From assembly GCA_029834535.1 (NCBI GenBank), contig JAQMWT010000529.1, positions 124,001 through 188,000 on the forward strand: 64,000 nucleotides of DNA, in the 5' to 3' direction. The stretch comes from Chrysophaeum taylorii (lineage: Eukaryota; Sar; Pelagophyceae; Pelagomonadales; Pelagomonadaceae). The translations under genes were made by a program, and so were the position numbers. The stretch's first letter is position 1; each line of letters starts with the position of its first letter. Below, piece by piece: positions 39,887 through 50,464 of this stretch. The notes beneath the pieces are model-generated. The model ran no database searches and had not been told where the DNA came from. It saw only the letters and a program-made list of their open reading frames with translations.

Positions 39887-42706
39887 ATGGTAAATAAAGC
39901 CAGGAGACGCGCGGCGCGTCTCCCAAACCAACGGATTGTCTCCTGGGAGACGCGTCGCATTCGAGCCGTTGAGGCGTCCCAAGGCGACCGGTCCGAGACC
40001 CAGAGTCCCAGCGACAACGAGAAACTTGCAGTGCTGACGCGGCGCGGGCGGCCAGTGGTTGATGCCGTCGGCGACACTTCAACGCGCAGTCAACGAGAAC
40101 CGCCCCCGCTCGAGCGATGGACGAAAGCGGCGAGCGGCCAGCGGCCGGCGGACGCCGCGACGGCGCCGACGGACGCCGCGACGGCGCCGACCGACGACGC
40201 TCTCCGCGCGTCGCGTCTCGCGCGCCGCGAAGTTGTCGAGGCGCATCGAAAGAATAAGGGCACGGCGGAGGCGTACGACCTCTGGGCGAGGCAGTGGTAT
40301 GCTTGGTGTCACGCGAGGCCGGGCGACGTCGTCCGCGGCATGACGATGCCCGTCGACAAGCAGGTGTACTCCGGCGCCGCGGTGCCGTCGACGGTCGAGC
40401 TCTGACTCGCCGTGTTCGTAACGGTTCGGCCGAAGCTGAAGAACGGCAAGCCCGCGCCCGGCACGGGCGGCGCCGGGAGGGGGGTCGGGATCGAATCCGT
40501 GCGCCAGGCCATCAAGGCGGTCACCGACTTGCAAGCGGCTCAGAGGCTCGACGATGAGTTCCGCGCGGAACTGGAAGGCGTCCCCGCGCCTCGCGCTGGT
40601 GGCCGGGTACGCCTCGCGTTTTGGCCGATCAGCTGTCGTCTTGACAGCGTCTCGTCCTCGCAGCTCAAAGCCATTCTCGAGCAGCACGCGCACCAGACGG
40701 CAATGCGGCGCGAGGAGCTCTGCGGAGATAGGGCCTCGGGTCGTAACATCAACGGCGACTACGACGACGAGCAAAAGGACCAGTTGAGCGCGATCGGGCT
40801 GTTCGAGGACTCCGCTCGCCCTCACAAGCTTGCCGAAAAGCAGGCGATGCTCATGCGCGTGTCGCAGCTGCTTCGCGATTCGCTTTCGTTTCGAGGGGAC
40901 GACGCGAGGAAACTCCAGCTGGCCGACGTATTTCTGGCGTGCGCGATGGCGAGAGAGGGACCGCAACCGTGCCGGGTAGTTGTCTTTGCGCTCAACAACG
41001 GAAAATCCAACCTCGACGGCAAGGTTATGTTAAGCGCGTCGATGCGACACGCGACGAAGCCCGAGCTGTGCCTGCAATTCCACTTGGCGCTGTCGTTCTT
41101 CGAATTGTACGTCGTATTTAAGGTGGACGTGCCCCGGTGGCGACACGAACGCGACGAGGAGGGTCGCCTCCATCGAGATTTTTATTCCTTCCACGTGCTC
41201 CCGGGCTGCAACTGTCGCAACGGCATTTTTAACGTGCGCACAAGCCTCACGCCGCAGACGATGTCCAACCACTCCAGCTGGATGTACGCGAACATTCGCA
41301 ACCCGCTGGTGAATGCCCCGAAGAAAGTCCACCTCAATCGCGGGAGGTCGTTGCGAGACGGGATTGCCAGCGGCGTCTCGGAGCAGCAAGTTGGGCGCGC
41401 CGGGAATTATCGTGGATTCACGGCGCTGAACCGAAGCTACCTCACCGACCTGCCGTGGGATATGATCCGGCATACCGCCGGGTTCCCGACCCGATCCGGA
41501 TACTTCTTCTTGTTGCGTGCGTTGGTCCAACCTCCCGAGCCGTTGGTGAAGAAGGTTTTCGCGACATTGCTGGACTCATACTACGAGTGGCTCGAATCGC
41601 CCGACTTTAATAAGGACGACCTCGACCTCGCCACGAAGCAGTTTGTCGAGGTCGTCGAGCATCTCGCCGTCGTACTCTGCCAGGACCTCGTGGTCCTTTA
41701 CGGGAATATGAAGCACTTCCACGTCTTCTCTCACGCACCTTTCAACGACGACGCCTACGGCTTCTTAACATTCCGGCAGGAGCTCCTCCAGGCCATGACG
41801 GACCAAGGCGCCAACCAGCTGCAGCGCACTGCGGAGGCAGCGCAGGAACGGGGAGATGAGAAGTGCGCCGCCTTCGCTCGCGAGGTGCTTGGTTCGGTCG
41901 CGACGATGCTGGAGCAGCACAAGGTCACAGGCTCGGCCAGCGGTCCACCTGCGCAGCCAATCCAGATGCGATTAAGCGGAACGCCTGCTAGGCACATCAG
42001 CGAGATCCACGACCAAATATGTGCAATGACGCGCCGCGGCGTCTCACCGGCGCGATATCGGACCCCCCTGCGACCACTCCCGCTTTGTTTCCAGAGACAC
42101 CGCCACGGGCTTCGGCCGCCGACTCAAACGACGCCTCAGACGACGCCCTTCTGTTTGGTCAACAAAGACTGGTTGTGTCGGATAAATCGACCTGGCCGGT
42201 TGACCCCCCCCGCGCTTCCAAACTTCGCTCTTGCGACGAAGCTCGCCTCATGCCCAGCGACCATAGGGGAGTTGGCCGAAGAGTACTTCCGCGGCGTCGG
42301 CATCGGTGCTCCTCTCAAGTACCTTGACGAGTACTACGGTCCCATCAGGCGCCCGGGTACCGGCAAAACGGGTTTCTCCTGGCGCAGCGCCAGAGCGCGC
42401 GATCCGAGAGGCAAAAGCCGCAAGTTTAACACGGCGTACGAGAAGCGCAAGCCTATCTTCGACTATCTCGAAAAGCACGGCGAGCAGCAGGGTGTCAAAC
42501 TGCTCGAGGATCGCGTCAACGCGCGTCTGCAACCCGGTCAAGAATCCAACTGGAAGGCCATCTGTGATCTCCTCCCGGAGATTATCAAGGAACTTCGTCC
42601 CGAATCCTTCGAAAAGAACAGCATGCGTGCTCAGGTGGCGCGAGCCAAGACGCGGGATGCCAAGCGCCAGCGCGTGGTGCCGCACGCGTCGAGCACGAAC
42701 GACTAA
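39887..42706 (+). pseudogene. Crypton-like tyrosine recombinase, one in-frame TGA
   Basis: One frame from the ATG at 39887 to TAA at 42706, interrupted only by TGA at 40403-40405 (939 sense codons). Order: basic N-terminus; core-binding region (NKGTAEAYDLWARQWYAWC); after the TGA, the Crypton/Ndc10-type block LQLADVFLACAMAREGPQPCRVV and NNGKSNLDGK (catalytic Lys area), ASMRHATKPELC; the HxxR box as HLNRG (41,330-41,341); GVSEQQVGRAGNY; the candidate nucleophile Tyr in RSYLTDLP (41,438); MAGFP-like HTAGFPTRSG; and a C-terminal GCR1_C-like DNA-binding domain (TIGELAEEYFRGVG...LDEYYG). Cryptons integrate by YR recombination without terminal inverted repeats. Near-intactness implies recent activity. 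The TGA could be a real null, a sequencing error, or read through. Confidence 0.75.
39903..39955. repeat. GGAGACGCG palindrome and repeat near the Crypton 5' end
   Basis: GGAGACGCG and its reverse complement CGCGTCTCC flank a 3-bp centre at 39,903-39,923, and GGAGACGCG recurs at 39,946-39,954. It lies at the start of the Crypton frame and could be a recombinase recognition structure or simply part of a basic coding stretch. Confidence 0.45.
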
Positions 42707-42799
42707 ACTGCTGGCTCTTTAGCCTGGGATTTCCTTACCGTCATTACGGCGATAGATCCTTCTTCTCCCCGCTTCCCGAGAGGTAGGTAGCGACCGCGT

Positions 42800-43150
42800 G
42801 CGGTCTTGGGTGGCACTAGACCATTCCGCCTCACCACATGCTACGTGCGAGGGGCAAATAGAGTGCCTGACATCACAGGTACACAGTGACCTGCTTCACA
42901 CTGTCAGAGAGACACATAGTTACCGTCATCTTCACGAGAGGACTCTGCATCTTTCGGCAAGCATGGTGGAACGCTTCGAAAAGGAGGAAGGGCCAGACGG
43001 GCTAAATGCCTAGTTTAAAAGTGGAAAACGGGAAGGAAGGACCGGGGTATGAATCGAGGGAAAGCCGTACTGAACGGAGAGAAAATCCGCAAAGAAAGAG
43101 AGGTTGAAGTTGGTCTAGGGCATCAGGAGTGAAGTGTCGGAGTTCCAGAA
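42800..43150. repeat. Repeat R2, copy 2
   Basis: Pairs with 22,540-22,960 in the same orientation through ACCATTCCGC, CACATGCTAC, GGGAAGGAAGGA and GAGGGAAAGCCGTA blocks. It starts about 95 bp after the Crypton stop. Noncoding as far as can be seen. Confidence 0.5.
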
Positions 43151-43324
43151 AGTCATACACGAATATAAACATAATAACTCTCTGGACCGCCTCTGAGGAA
43201 TTCGCTGGTCCATGCTGCCTTGGCGGAATCCAGCTCGTAGCTACGGTCCTGAAGCCGGGTCTGCAGAACCCCACCCGTGCACGAGATACCTTCGCTTTTC
43301 CCGCATCCCTCACGTCTTCGCGCA

Positions 43325-43373
43325 ATCAACCAAAACCCCTCGACGCTCTTGCCCCCCCCTCTGAGTAGTCGAC
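43325..43373 (+). repeat. Terminal fragment of element E
   Basis: CCCCCCCCTCTGAGTAGTCGAC-type ending, preceded by CCAAAACCCCTCGAC, matching the E terminus at 25,690-25,712. Only the extreme end remains here. Confidence 0.4.
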
Positions 43374-45496
43374 TTAAAAAAACCCACGGCTTCTTGGCGC
43401 AACGGACGCCGTTTCAGAGAAGAAGATATGGGGGATCCAGACCGCTTCGATTTGACAGCAGTATGGACTCCATTAAATGGAGCGACCGTGATAGCGATGT
43501 CGACGATGTTATAAGGGTGATGACTGCACATTCGTCGATAACGAAGACGAGCGCCCCAGCGAAGCGACGACTCTATCGCACTGCTGGCGTGTTTGCGCCT
43601 TTGCATCAAGCTCTCCAAGCGCAAACCTGTAGCCGAGGCGACCGACTGCGATGCGATGAAGGTACGCCGCCATAGCGACGAAGGATGCCGCGCCGCTCTC
43701 GTCGAGCCGACTTGGGCATGATGAACGATGAGTCCGTAAACAACGGTTCTTACTACGTCTTCGTCCTCGAAAACCACCACCACTAGGTGTACAGTGGATC
43801 CTCATACGATCCGTCCTCTCGACTCCAAAAGCACAACACCATGCACAAGTCCTCGTCGTGCAATGGCCGCCCAGGGAGGCTGGCTGTCGTTATCGGGCCT
43901 TGTCGCAACCGGATTCCCGCCACGCGTGTTGAATCCGACGTCAAGCGAGCCAATCCTGGCCTCAAGCCCAAGGTCAAGAAGGCTGAACTCGCGTTGAACC
44001 AGGACGATGTCGTGATGTCGTCGTGTAAGTTGATCATCGTGGCGCGTTGAAACGGCCTGCTCTGCTCTGCCCGAGGGGCTTCCATGCGAGCGCCAACCAC
44101 AGCTCACTCCACTCGAGACTACCGACAAATAATATGCTAAGCACCGACTACTCCAGGGAAGTGGGAATTGGGGGAGCTCGGGGAGGGTCGGCGTGGGTCT
44201 GGTTTAGTGCAGTCTGCACGCGCGCGCGCGTGCTAGTACTATGTGTCGTGCAGGCAGCGTTGGTGAGCACCGTGTCCAATCCCGTTGCTTGAGCCCCCCA
44301 TAATACTCCAGAGACCTTATTTTACGACATAGCAGTATTACGTAGGTATTGGTGAGCTTATACTGTCTTTGATGGAAACATTTTGCCTTGAACTTTGTAC
44401 AAATTTACTGTGTAAAGTGTCTCCTGTAACTTGTCCGGGGCAAAGCGGATTGCTACGCACATGCCGTGCCCGACGCGGACTCTACCCGCTAGCCCGTATT
44501 TACGCGCACTCGTGGCAGTCCCCGAGGGCCTCCACCTCGTCGATCTATCGACAGATACCTACGGCGCGACCTGCCTCGCTGCTGCCTCCTTGCTGTGAGT
44601 CGTATATTAGGGGAAGGCTGGTCGATGTTACTATAATATTCAGGGGTGCGCAATGACCACTTTTGTTGTTCATCGGTGTTCACGTTGCGGCATAAGACGG
44701 TCGATAAGGTGGGCGACTGCGGTGAGAACGATATTTCCGACAGTTGTCCGCAGACGCAGACGCTCTCCGCGAGGCTCGGAACGCTTGATCGATGCCGAGT
44801 CAGGTTGGTTGTGCTGAAGCGTGCATAAAGCCGACCAACATGTGCATCGCGCTAATGTAGGGTCGATAACCTCGCGAGTTCCCGCAGTGAGTCCCCGCAT
44901 ATCGATGCTCGCTGGGCCCATCGCCTCGGCGCGCAGGGCATACCTTCTTCTCTATTGGATGATTGGCTGAAACCAAGGCGGAAAGCAAAACTGCCACCAG
45001 TCGTATCGACGGTCTCTGTACCTCTAGGGGTCACGAAGGATCTTGAGCACATGTTTGGTGGCCTCTGCGGCGCTAATACCAACCTTGAACACCTTCCGTC
45101 CCGGTCCAGTCTCTCAAGCTTGGGGAAACAAGGGAGAACGTCTCTCAACAGGGCTAGAGACAATGCAGACTATGTTGAATCTACCCATACCCTGACGGTA
45201 ACTAACTACTTTTTAATCTAGTTATTAAAGAGGAGGACGACGACGTCTTATCTCATCTCGTCTCGTCTCATCTCATCTCATCTCATCTCCTCGACGACGG
45301 CAGTTGAGCTCGTGCTATTTTTGATATCGGGGCATACTTATTTTCTCGCTCCTCCTCCTCCTCCTCCGGGTGTTGTTGACGGCATCCGGACATAATCTTC
45401 TCCCTCCATACTTGGTGTGTGTGTGTGCTGGAGACGATACGAGAATAATAATACAGCATATTCCTTAACCCTCGAAGAGGAGGAATAACATAACAA

Positions 45497-46684
45497 ATGG
45501 TGTTTTTGTTTACGAGCGAGGGCGCAACCGAGGGCCAGCCGGGGAAGATATGTGACCAGGTGAGCGACGCCGTGCTGGACGCGTGCGTGAAGGACGACGA
45601 GAGCGCGCGCGTGTCGTGCGAGACGTGCACGAAGACGGGCATGGTAATGCTGTTCGGCGAGATCACGACGTCGGCGACGGTGAACTACGAGGCCGTGATC
45701 CGAACGACCCTGAAGGAGATCGGGTACGACGACCCGGCGAAGGGCCTCGACTACAAGACGGTGAACGTGATCGTGGCGATCGAGGAGCAGTCGCCGGACG
45801 TGGCGCAGGCCGTGGACGCGGCCAAGGCGGAGGACTTCGGGGCGAGCGACCAAGGTATCGTTTTTGGGTACGCGACCGACGAGACCCCCGAGCTGATGCC
45901 TTTGTCTCACGTCCTCGCGACGCGACTCGCGATGCGGCTGGCGGAAATTCGGAAGACGAAGCTTCTGGAATGGGTGCGGCCCGACGGGAAGACTCAGGTC
46001 ACGCTCGAATACGAAGTAGAAGGCGGACGCCTCGTGCCGCGCCGGTGCCATACGATTGTCGTCTCGACGCAGCACTCGGAGTCGGTGTCCCAGGAGCAGA
46101 TCCGGGACTTGGTGCTGGAGCACGTGGTTCGCGCCGTCGTGCCTTCCAGACTACTCGACGACGACACCGTCTTCCACGTCAACCCCGCGGGCAGGTTTGT
46201 GGCGGGCGGGCCCCGCGCCGACGCGGGGCTGACGGGTCGCAACACTGCCATCGATACGTATGGCGGTTGGGCATCCCATGGAGGTGCTTCCTTCTCGGGA
46301 AAAGACGCGACGAAAATGGACAGGTCTGGCGCTTACGCGGCGCGGTGGGTTGCCAAGTCGCTCGTCGCTGCCAACCTCTGCCACCGCGCCGTGGTGCAGA
46401 TCGCGTACGCCATCGGCGTCGCCTACCCTATCTCCGTCCACGTCGACTCGTTTGGCTCGGGGGTTAAGTCCGACGCGGAGCTGGTTGATATCATCAAGGC
46501 AAACTTTGATCTCCGCCCGGGAGCTATCGTCCAGGACCTCAACCTCAAGCGCCCCGTTTTCCTCAAGACGGCTGCCTACGGCCACTTCGGCCGCGGCGGC
46601 GACGACCACGACGACGGCGAAGATTTTCCTTGGGAAAAACCCAAGCCCCTTCTTCAACCACCAGAAGAACAACACCAACTATGA
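45497..46684 (+). CDS. metK: Methionine adenosyltransferase with altered active-site motifs
   Basis: 395 residues, full length for a eukaryotic MAT/SAM synthetase. Conserved: SDAVLDACV, KTGMVMLFGEITT, GASDQGIVFGYATDET, HPxGRF-like VNPAGRFVAGGP, DTYGGW, FSGKDATKMDRSGAYAARW and KTAAYGHFGR. Canonical residues are changed at three catalytic or ligand positions: GHPDK reads GQPGK (His and Asp lost), TQHDE reads TQHSE, and TGRK reads TGRN. MAT normally condenses methionine with ATP to give SAM. A divergent second MAT type (MATX) has been described in several algal groups, and this may be one. The tail is Asp/Glu/Pro/Gln-rich. It is convergent with galactokinase, 12 bp between stops. Confidence 0.88.
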   Translation: MVFLFTSEGATEGQPGKICDQVSDAVLDACVKDDESARVSCETCTKTGMVMLFGEITTSATVNYEAVIRTTLKEIGYDDPAKGLDYKTVNVIVAIEEQSPDVAQAVDAAKAEDFGASDQGIVFGYATDETPELMPLSHVLATRLAMRLAEIRKTKLLEWVRPDGKTQVTLEYEVEGGRLVPRRCHTIVVSTQHSESVSQEQIRDLVLEHVVRAVVPSRLLDDDTVFHVNPAGRFVAGGPRADAGLTGRNTAIDTYGGWASHGGASFSGKDATKMDRSGAYAARWVAKSLVAANLCHRAVVQIAYAIGVAYPISVHVDSFGSGVKSDAELVDIIKANFDLRPGAIVQDLNLKRPVFLKTAAYGHFGRGGDDHDDGEDFPWEKPKPLLQPPEEQHQL

Positions 46685-46696
46685 TGATTTTTTATG

Positions 46697-47956
46697 CTAA
46701 ACCCAACAAAACCAGGGGATATCGAGGACGGGCGTGAGCTTTTCGTCGACGAGGAGAGACGCCCCTTGGCCGGGGGAAGCGTGGAAAACCGTGGCACCTT
46801 TGTAGGCTTCGAGAACGCCGTCGGCGACGGTCTTGGCCGTGCCCGGCTTGCAGACGGCGACGACGCTGCCGCCAAAACCGCCGCCCATCATCCTCGCGCC
46901 GTAGCAGTCGGGATGATGGGCGGCGGCGCTTTGGACGACGTCGAGTTCGGGACAGGATACCTCGTACAAGTCGCGGAGGGAGTCGTGGGCTGAATTCAAA
47001 ATGCGTCCAAAGCCAACCCAGTCGCCGGAGTTGGCGAGGTCCGTAGCCAAAAGAACTCTCGAGTTTTCTAAACAACCGTGCAACGCTCTCCGACGGTCGA
47101 TTTCGGTTATCCAGCCTTCCCTCAAAAGTCGGTCCAACACCGCCACCGAGTGGTCGTCCCCTTCGTCCGAGAGGTCGCGGAGGTGGGCGACCTCGGCCGC
47201 CCGTGCCACGCGCTCGCAGGCTTCGCGCCGCTCGGCGTACGGCGAATCCCTGAGATCGTGCTCGACGTTCGTGTTTAACACCAGCAGGTCCACGCCTTCC
47301 AAGTCAACAAACTTCGCGACTTTCTGGGTCCGGCAGTCCAGCACGAGAGCCCGTCCCTCGCGGCCGTGGAGGCTCGCGAACTGGTCCATGATCCCGCCGG
47401 GGACGCCGCCGTAGTGCCACTCGGCGCGGCAAGCCGTCTCCAACAACGAATATTTCGAAAGTCTCTTATCCTTGAAAACTTCGCGCGCGGCGATCGCGCT
47501 CGCGACCGTCAACGCGCTGCTCGACGACAGCCCGGCCCCCCACGGAACCGTCGACGTCACGTAGACGTCGCATCCTCTCGGATCGCTCTCGACGGCCGCC
47601 GCGACAAACTCGAAGGCTCCGCCGACGTAGCGCAACCACGACTTCTCAAAATCCCCTTCCCGCGGCCCGAACCCCGGATCCGCCCGCCGCCGCGCCGCGA
47701 TCTCCGCGAGGTCGCACTCCCCGTACTCGTCGAGATCCGCCGCGTAGCACCGCAAAACACTGTCCTCGCGCCGCGCGAACGCGACCCAGCATCGCATCCC
47801 ATCGAGGGCAAACGGTGTCACGAACCCCTCCTGGTAATCCGTGTGTTCCCCGATCAAGTTCGCGCGCCCGGGCGCGCTCGCGACCCCAACCTCCTCCCGA
47901 TTCCCTTGGAAAGCTCCGCGAAACAACGCGATCAACTCCAATGCCATGAGAACCAT
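46697..47956 (-). CDS. galK: Galactokinase (GHMP kinase)
   Basis: 419 residues (418-416 if a later Met is used; MVLMALELI). GHMP motif 1 with the galactose signature is PGRANLIGEHTDYQEG (about 29-44), motif 2 is VPWGAGLSSSSAL (about 130-142), and motif 3 is MMGGGFGGS (about 353-361). GGIMDQFASLHG contains the catalytic Asp. Catalyses ATP-dependent phosphorylation of galactose at C1 (Leloir pathway, cytosol). All key residues appear intact. A TATATATA tract lies about 110 bp upstream of the ATG. The C-terminus faces MetK with a 12-bp gap, so 3' UTRs must overlap. Confidence 0.93.
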   Translation of the reverse strand: MVLMALELIALFRGAFQGNREEVGVASAPGRANLIGEHTDYQEGFVTPFALDGMRCWVAFARREDSVLRCYAADLDEYGECDLAEIAARRRADPGFGPREGDFEKSWLRYVGGAFEFVAAAVESDPRGCDVYVTSTVPWGAGLSSSSALTVASAIAAREVFKDKRLSKYSLLETACRAEWHYGGVPGGIMDQFASLHGREGRALVLDCRTQKVAKFVDLEGVDLLVLNTNVEHDLRDSPYAERREACERVARAAEVAHLRDLSDEGDDHSVAVLDRLLREGWITEIDRRRALHGCLENSRVLLATDLANSGDWVGFGRILNSAHDSLRDLYEVSCPELDVVQSAAAHHPDCYGARMMGGGFGGSVVAVCKPGTAKTVADGVLEAYKGATVFHASPGQGASLLVDEKLTPVLDIPWFCWV

Positions 47957-48065
47957 CAGGGTTTAATTTATTTATTTCCACCTCGCTCGGGATGCTCGCG
48001 CTCAAAAACGCCGACTTCTCCGGGGGAACTCTCGGAACACCTCGGGACTTTTTTTTTTTTGCGCC

Positions 48066-48078
48066 TACTTATATATAG
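48066..48078 (-). promoter_or_regulatory. Possible TATA-type element of galactokinase
   Basis: CTTATATATAG lies about 110 bp upstream of the galactokinase ATG, next to a poly-T tract (48,048-48,060). Position and sequence fit a core promoter element, but whether this organism uses TATA boxes is unknown. Confidence 0.25.
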
Positions 48079-48149
48079 AAGTCTCTAAAACTAGCCCCCC
48101 TCTTCTTCGAAGAAGAATGGTGACTTCCTGGCGGGGTGGTGTGTCGAGA

Positions 48150-50330
48150 GAGCATGCCCTACGATGCCGGGACTACGTAGCGGGAGAATCGCGTCCGTCT
48201 ATCCGAGCGACGAGCCGACAGCCCAATCGGTCGATTACTTGGTGTGCTCAAAGAGAATCCTCGCACCCGTTGTCGTCGTCATCACCCCAGGTTCTTCGGC
48301 TATCGCTCGCAGAGACAACCACCAGATCCAACAGCTCGAGACGGCGGCGGGCGCTACCGTAGCCAAGAGCTCGAGCGGGCCCACCCCGAGCCTCTCGATG
48401 CCGAGACGGAGCTGGCTGAGGCGGAAGTACGAGGACTCGGGATGCCGCGCGTCGGGAGAAGCGACTCCGGGTCCGGAACGAGCAGCTCCAAGTTTTTGCC
48501 GCGATGGATAAGCTAGCAGGACGACCGCGATCATGCTGCGAAGGTGTAGCATTGACGAGCTCGACGCAGCGACCAATGCGGCCCCAGTCAAACAAAGGAG
48601 GTGGCGAGGAATTCCGAGCGAAGAGACATTATTTGGCCATTCAGCGACGCCTCGAGGACAAATGCGACGCCCTCAACCAACAACCAGGAGGCGAAGCAAA
48701 GGGAGATCGATCATCGCGGCTGCCGAGGGCCGCGTCCAGGCGTAGGGGGAGATGATCGAGCGGCTGCGGGAGCGAGTCGCGACCCTCGAGAAGCTGCGCG
48801 CCGAAGTTAGGGTACCGCAGAAGCCATCCATCCGGCAAAGGACCCGGCAAGGGCACGCCGTGGGCATCGAGCTGTGCATCATGAAACTGCTCGCATCGCG
48901 GGTTGTGTCGGCAGAGGAGATCCCCGAGATCCTGGCCTCGGTGTCGTCGGCCCGGAGCGAGCGAGCGAGCGATATGGAGCTCCCGTCCGAGCGCTTCATT
49001 CGCGCCGTGCGCTCTGGGGTTGGCATCATTCGCGAGACCGCTGTCACCCTCGCGCTGGGCTACGGTGACGTCGTCGATGCCGCCACCGCTCGACACCAAG
49101 GAGATCGCGACCACCCGGGTTCCGAGACGGAGAACTTGACGCTCAGCGCATACGAGATCTCCGACCAAAGCGTCGCGAGGATCGTTTCTCAGTTTGGCGA
49201 TCTTCTGAATTGAGCGCTCCCTCTTCTTTGTCAAGGTCGCCAGCAGCGCTTCGGAGCCTACGTTGTGTTTCCGGCCGCCGGCAGCGTTCGGCGTGCAGAA
49301 TCTCGCCGGCGACAGGATTTTATCGTTCCAACAACGCCTCCTTCGTATCTGTCAGCAAGCTGAAAAGAGTATGTCCTCCTCGGGGCGGCGCACGTGGAAA
49401 TCGGAGCAGCGGAACTTGATGATGTCGTGAGCACAACGCGAAGACTTGCGTCTTTCACGGCGGGAACTGACAGCGCCATCTCGTTACGTTGGTCGTCGCG
49501 CCGTTCCCCCACCAGTACTTTTTTGTTGAGCAGGCAACGCGCGTCTAGACGATGACGCCGTCGAGGAGGCCAAGATCCTCAGCGCGCTGCTTAAAGACAT
49601 CCTCGAGAGAGAGAGAGTCGAACAAGGTCGTCCAAGTGTACTTGAGATGACATGAAGCGCTACACATGAAGGGCTGAGAGGACCCCTCTCCGTGCATTCC
49701 TCTCGAGAAGAAGCGCTCGTCGAAGGTCTACTTCGCACGGAAAGTGGGTCTTCTTTCACAACCTCCCGTTTCGAGTTCCTCGAGAACGCGAGCTACTTGA
49801 ACATCCTCAGGGACAAGCTCCTCGCGACCTTGTCTCATCGCAGGAGGTCGCCGGAGCCTTTCGAGCCCGAGCGATCGTCGACGACGAGCTCGCGGTGGAG
49901 ATCCGTTTTTTGTCGCCGCATTGGAAGGAAGGTTCTCGACGTGGCGGGCTTTTGCCTTATTCTCAGCGATGATATTCCACGATTCGTCGCGACCGCCGAG
50001 TACGAGGCCTTCGACGCCGAGATCGGTACATACGCCGCCCAGTTTGTGGAGATGCCGGGTCGGCGAAGCTGACCGTCACAATCCAGGACGTCGCGGCCGT
50101 TCGTACTCCTGGACTGACGCCAATGATTCAGAGACCAAGACCATGCTCGACGCGCTCCTCCGGGCCTGGGGCCGCGGCGTGCACCGCAGGTTCGAGGGAG
50201 GGAAGTCTATATGCGCTACGTTGGCGACCTCGCGGTAGTCAATCAGACTCGAGAGATGGCTCGCGGCGGAACTCGAGTTTAGCATCTTGAAGTTGCTTGC
50301 AGCGCCGCCTTCTTTCTTCTTCAACACGAG
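48150..50330 (+). repeat. Repeat R1, copy 4 (decayed ORF, different part preserved)
   Basis: Plus-strand frames encode coiled-coil-like sequence (LERAHPEPLDAETELAEAE at about 48.37 kb; MIERLRERVATLEKLRAE at 48.75 kb) leading into MKLLASRVVSAEEIPEILAS (48.88 kb) and LPSERFIRAVRSGVGIIRETA (48.98 kb). The KLLASRV motif links it to R1 copies at 24.26 and 29.96 kb. The best frame, 48,752-49,213 (153 codons), ends at a TGA. Downstream pieces (HVEIGAAELDDVV at 49.4 kb; VAGAFRARAIVDDELAVEIRF at 49.9 kb) are protein-like but out of phase. It is perhaps a transposase-like protein; no family is named. Confidence 0.45.
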
Positions 50331-50464
50331 TGCGAGGACAAGTGGATAAAAGGGTCCAGCGCTCTCGAGCGAGTCCGGCGCGCTAGCAGTGTCATCATAT
50401 GGGCGCGCGCAAAAAGAAGTGAGGAGGCGATGAGAAATTTAAGTGTATCAAAGTCGTGATATGC

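Larger units (their letters stand above)
42707..45496. other. Gene-poor region between Crypton and MetK
   Basis: It contains R2 copy 2 (42.80-43.15 kb), the terminal piece of element E (43,325-43,373) and a degenerate stretch (43.4-44.3 kb) with short frames of no known family. From 44.3 to 45.2 kb I see nothing. The last 250 bp before MetK is a TCTCA/TCTCG repeat (45,245-45,290) and CTC-rich DNA, probably promoter. Confidence 0.4.

Noticed and set aside
40403-40405. TGA in the Crypton read as selenocysteine or tryptophan
   Set aside because: TGA ends other genes in the window, and no SECIS-like structure or Sec-family context is seen.
40079-40966. Long antisense frame across the Crypton
   Set aside because: By-product of GC-rich codon use on the other strand; the Crypton motifs are on the plus strand.
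43722-43752. Hammerhead-ribozyme-like string (GATGAGTCCGT...ACGG)
   Set aside because: The CUGANGA core is not exact, the GAAA box is missing after the would-be stem II, and no stem III is evident.
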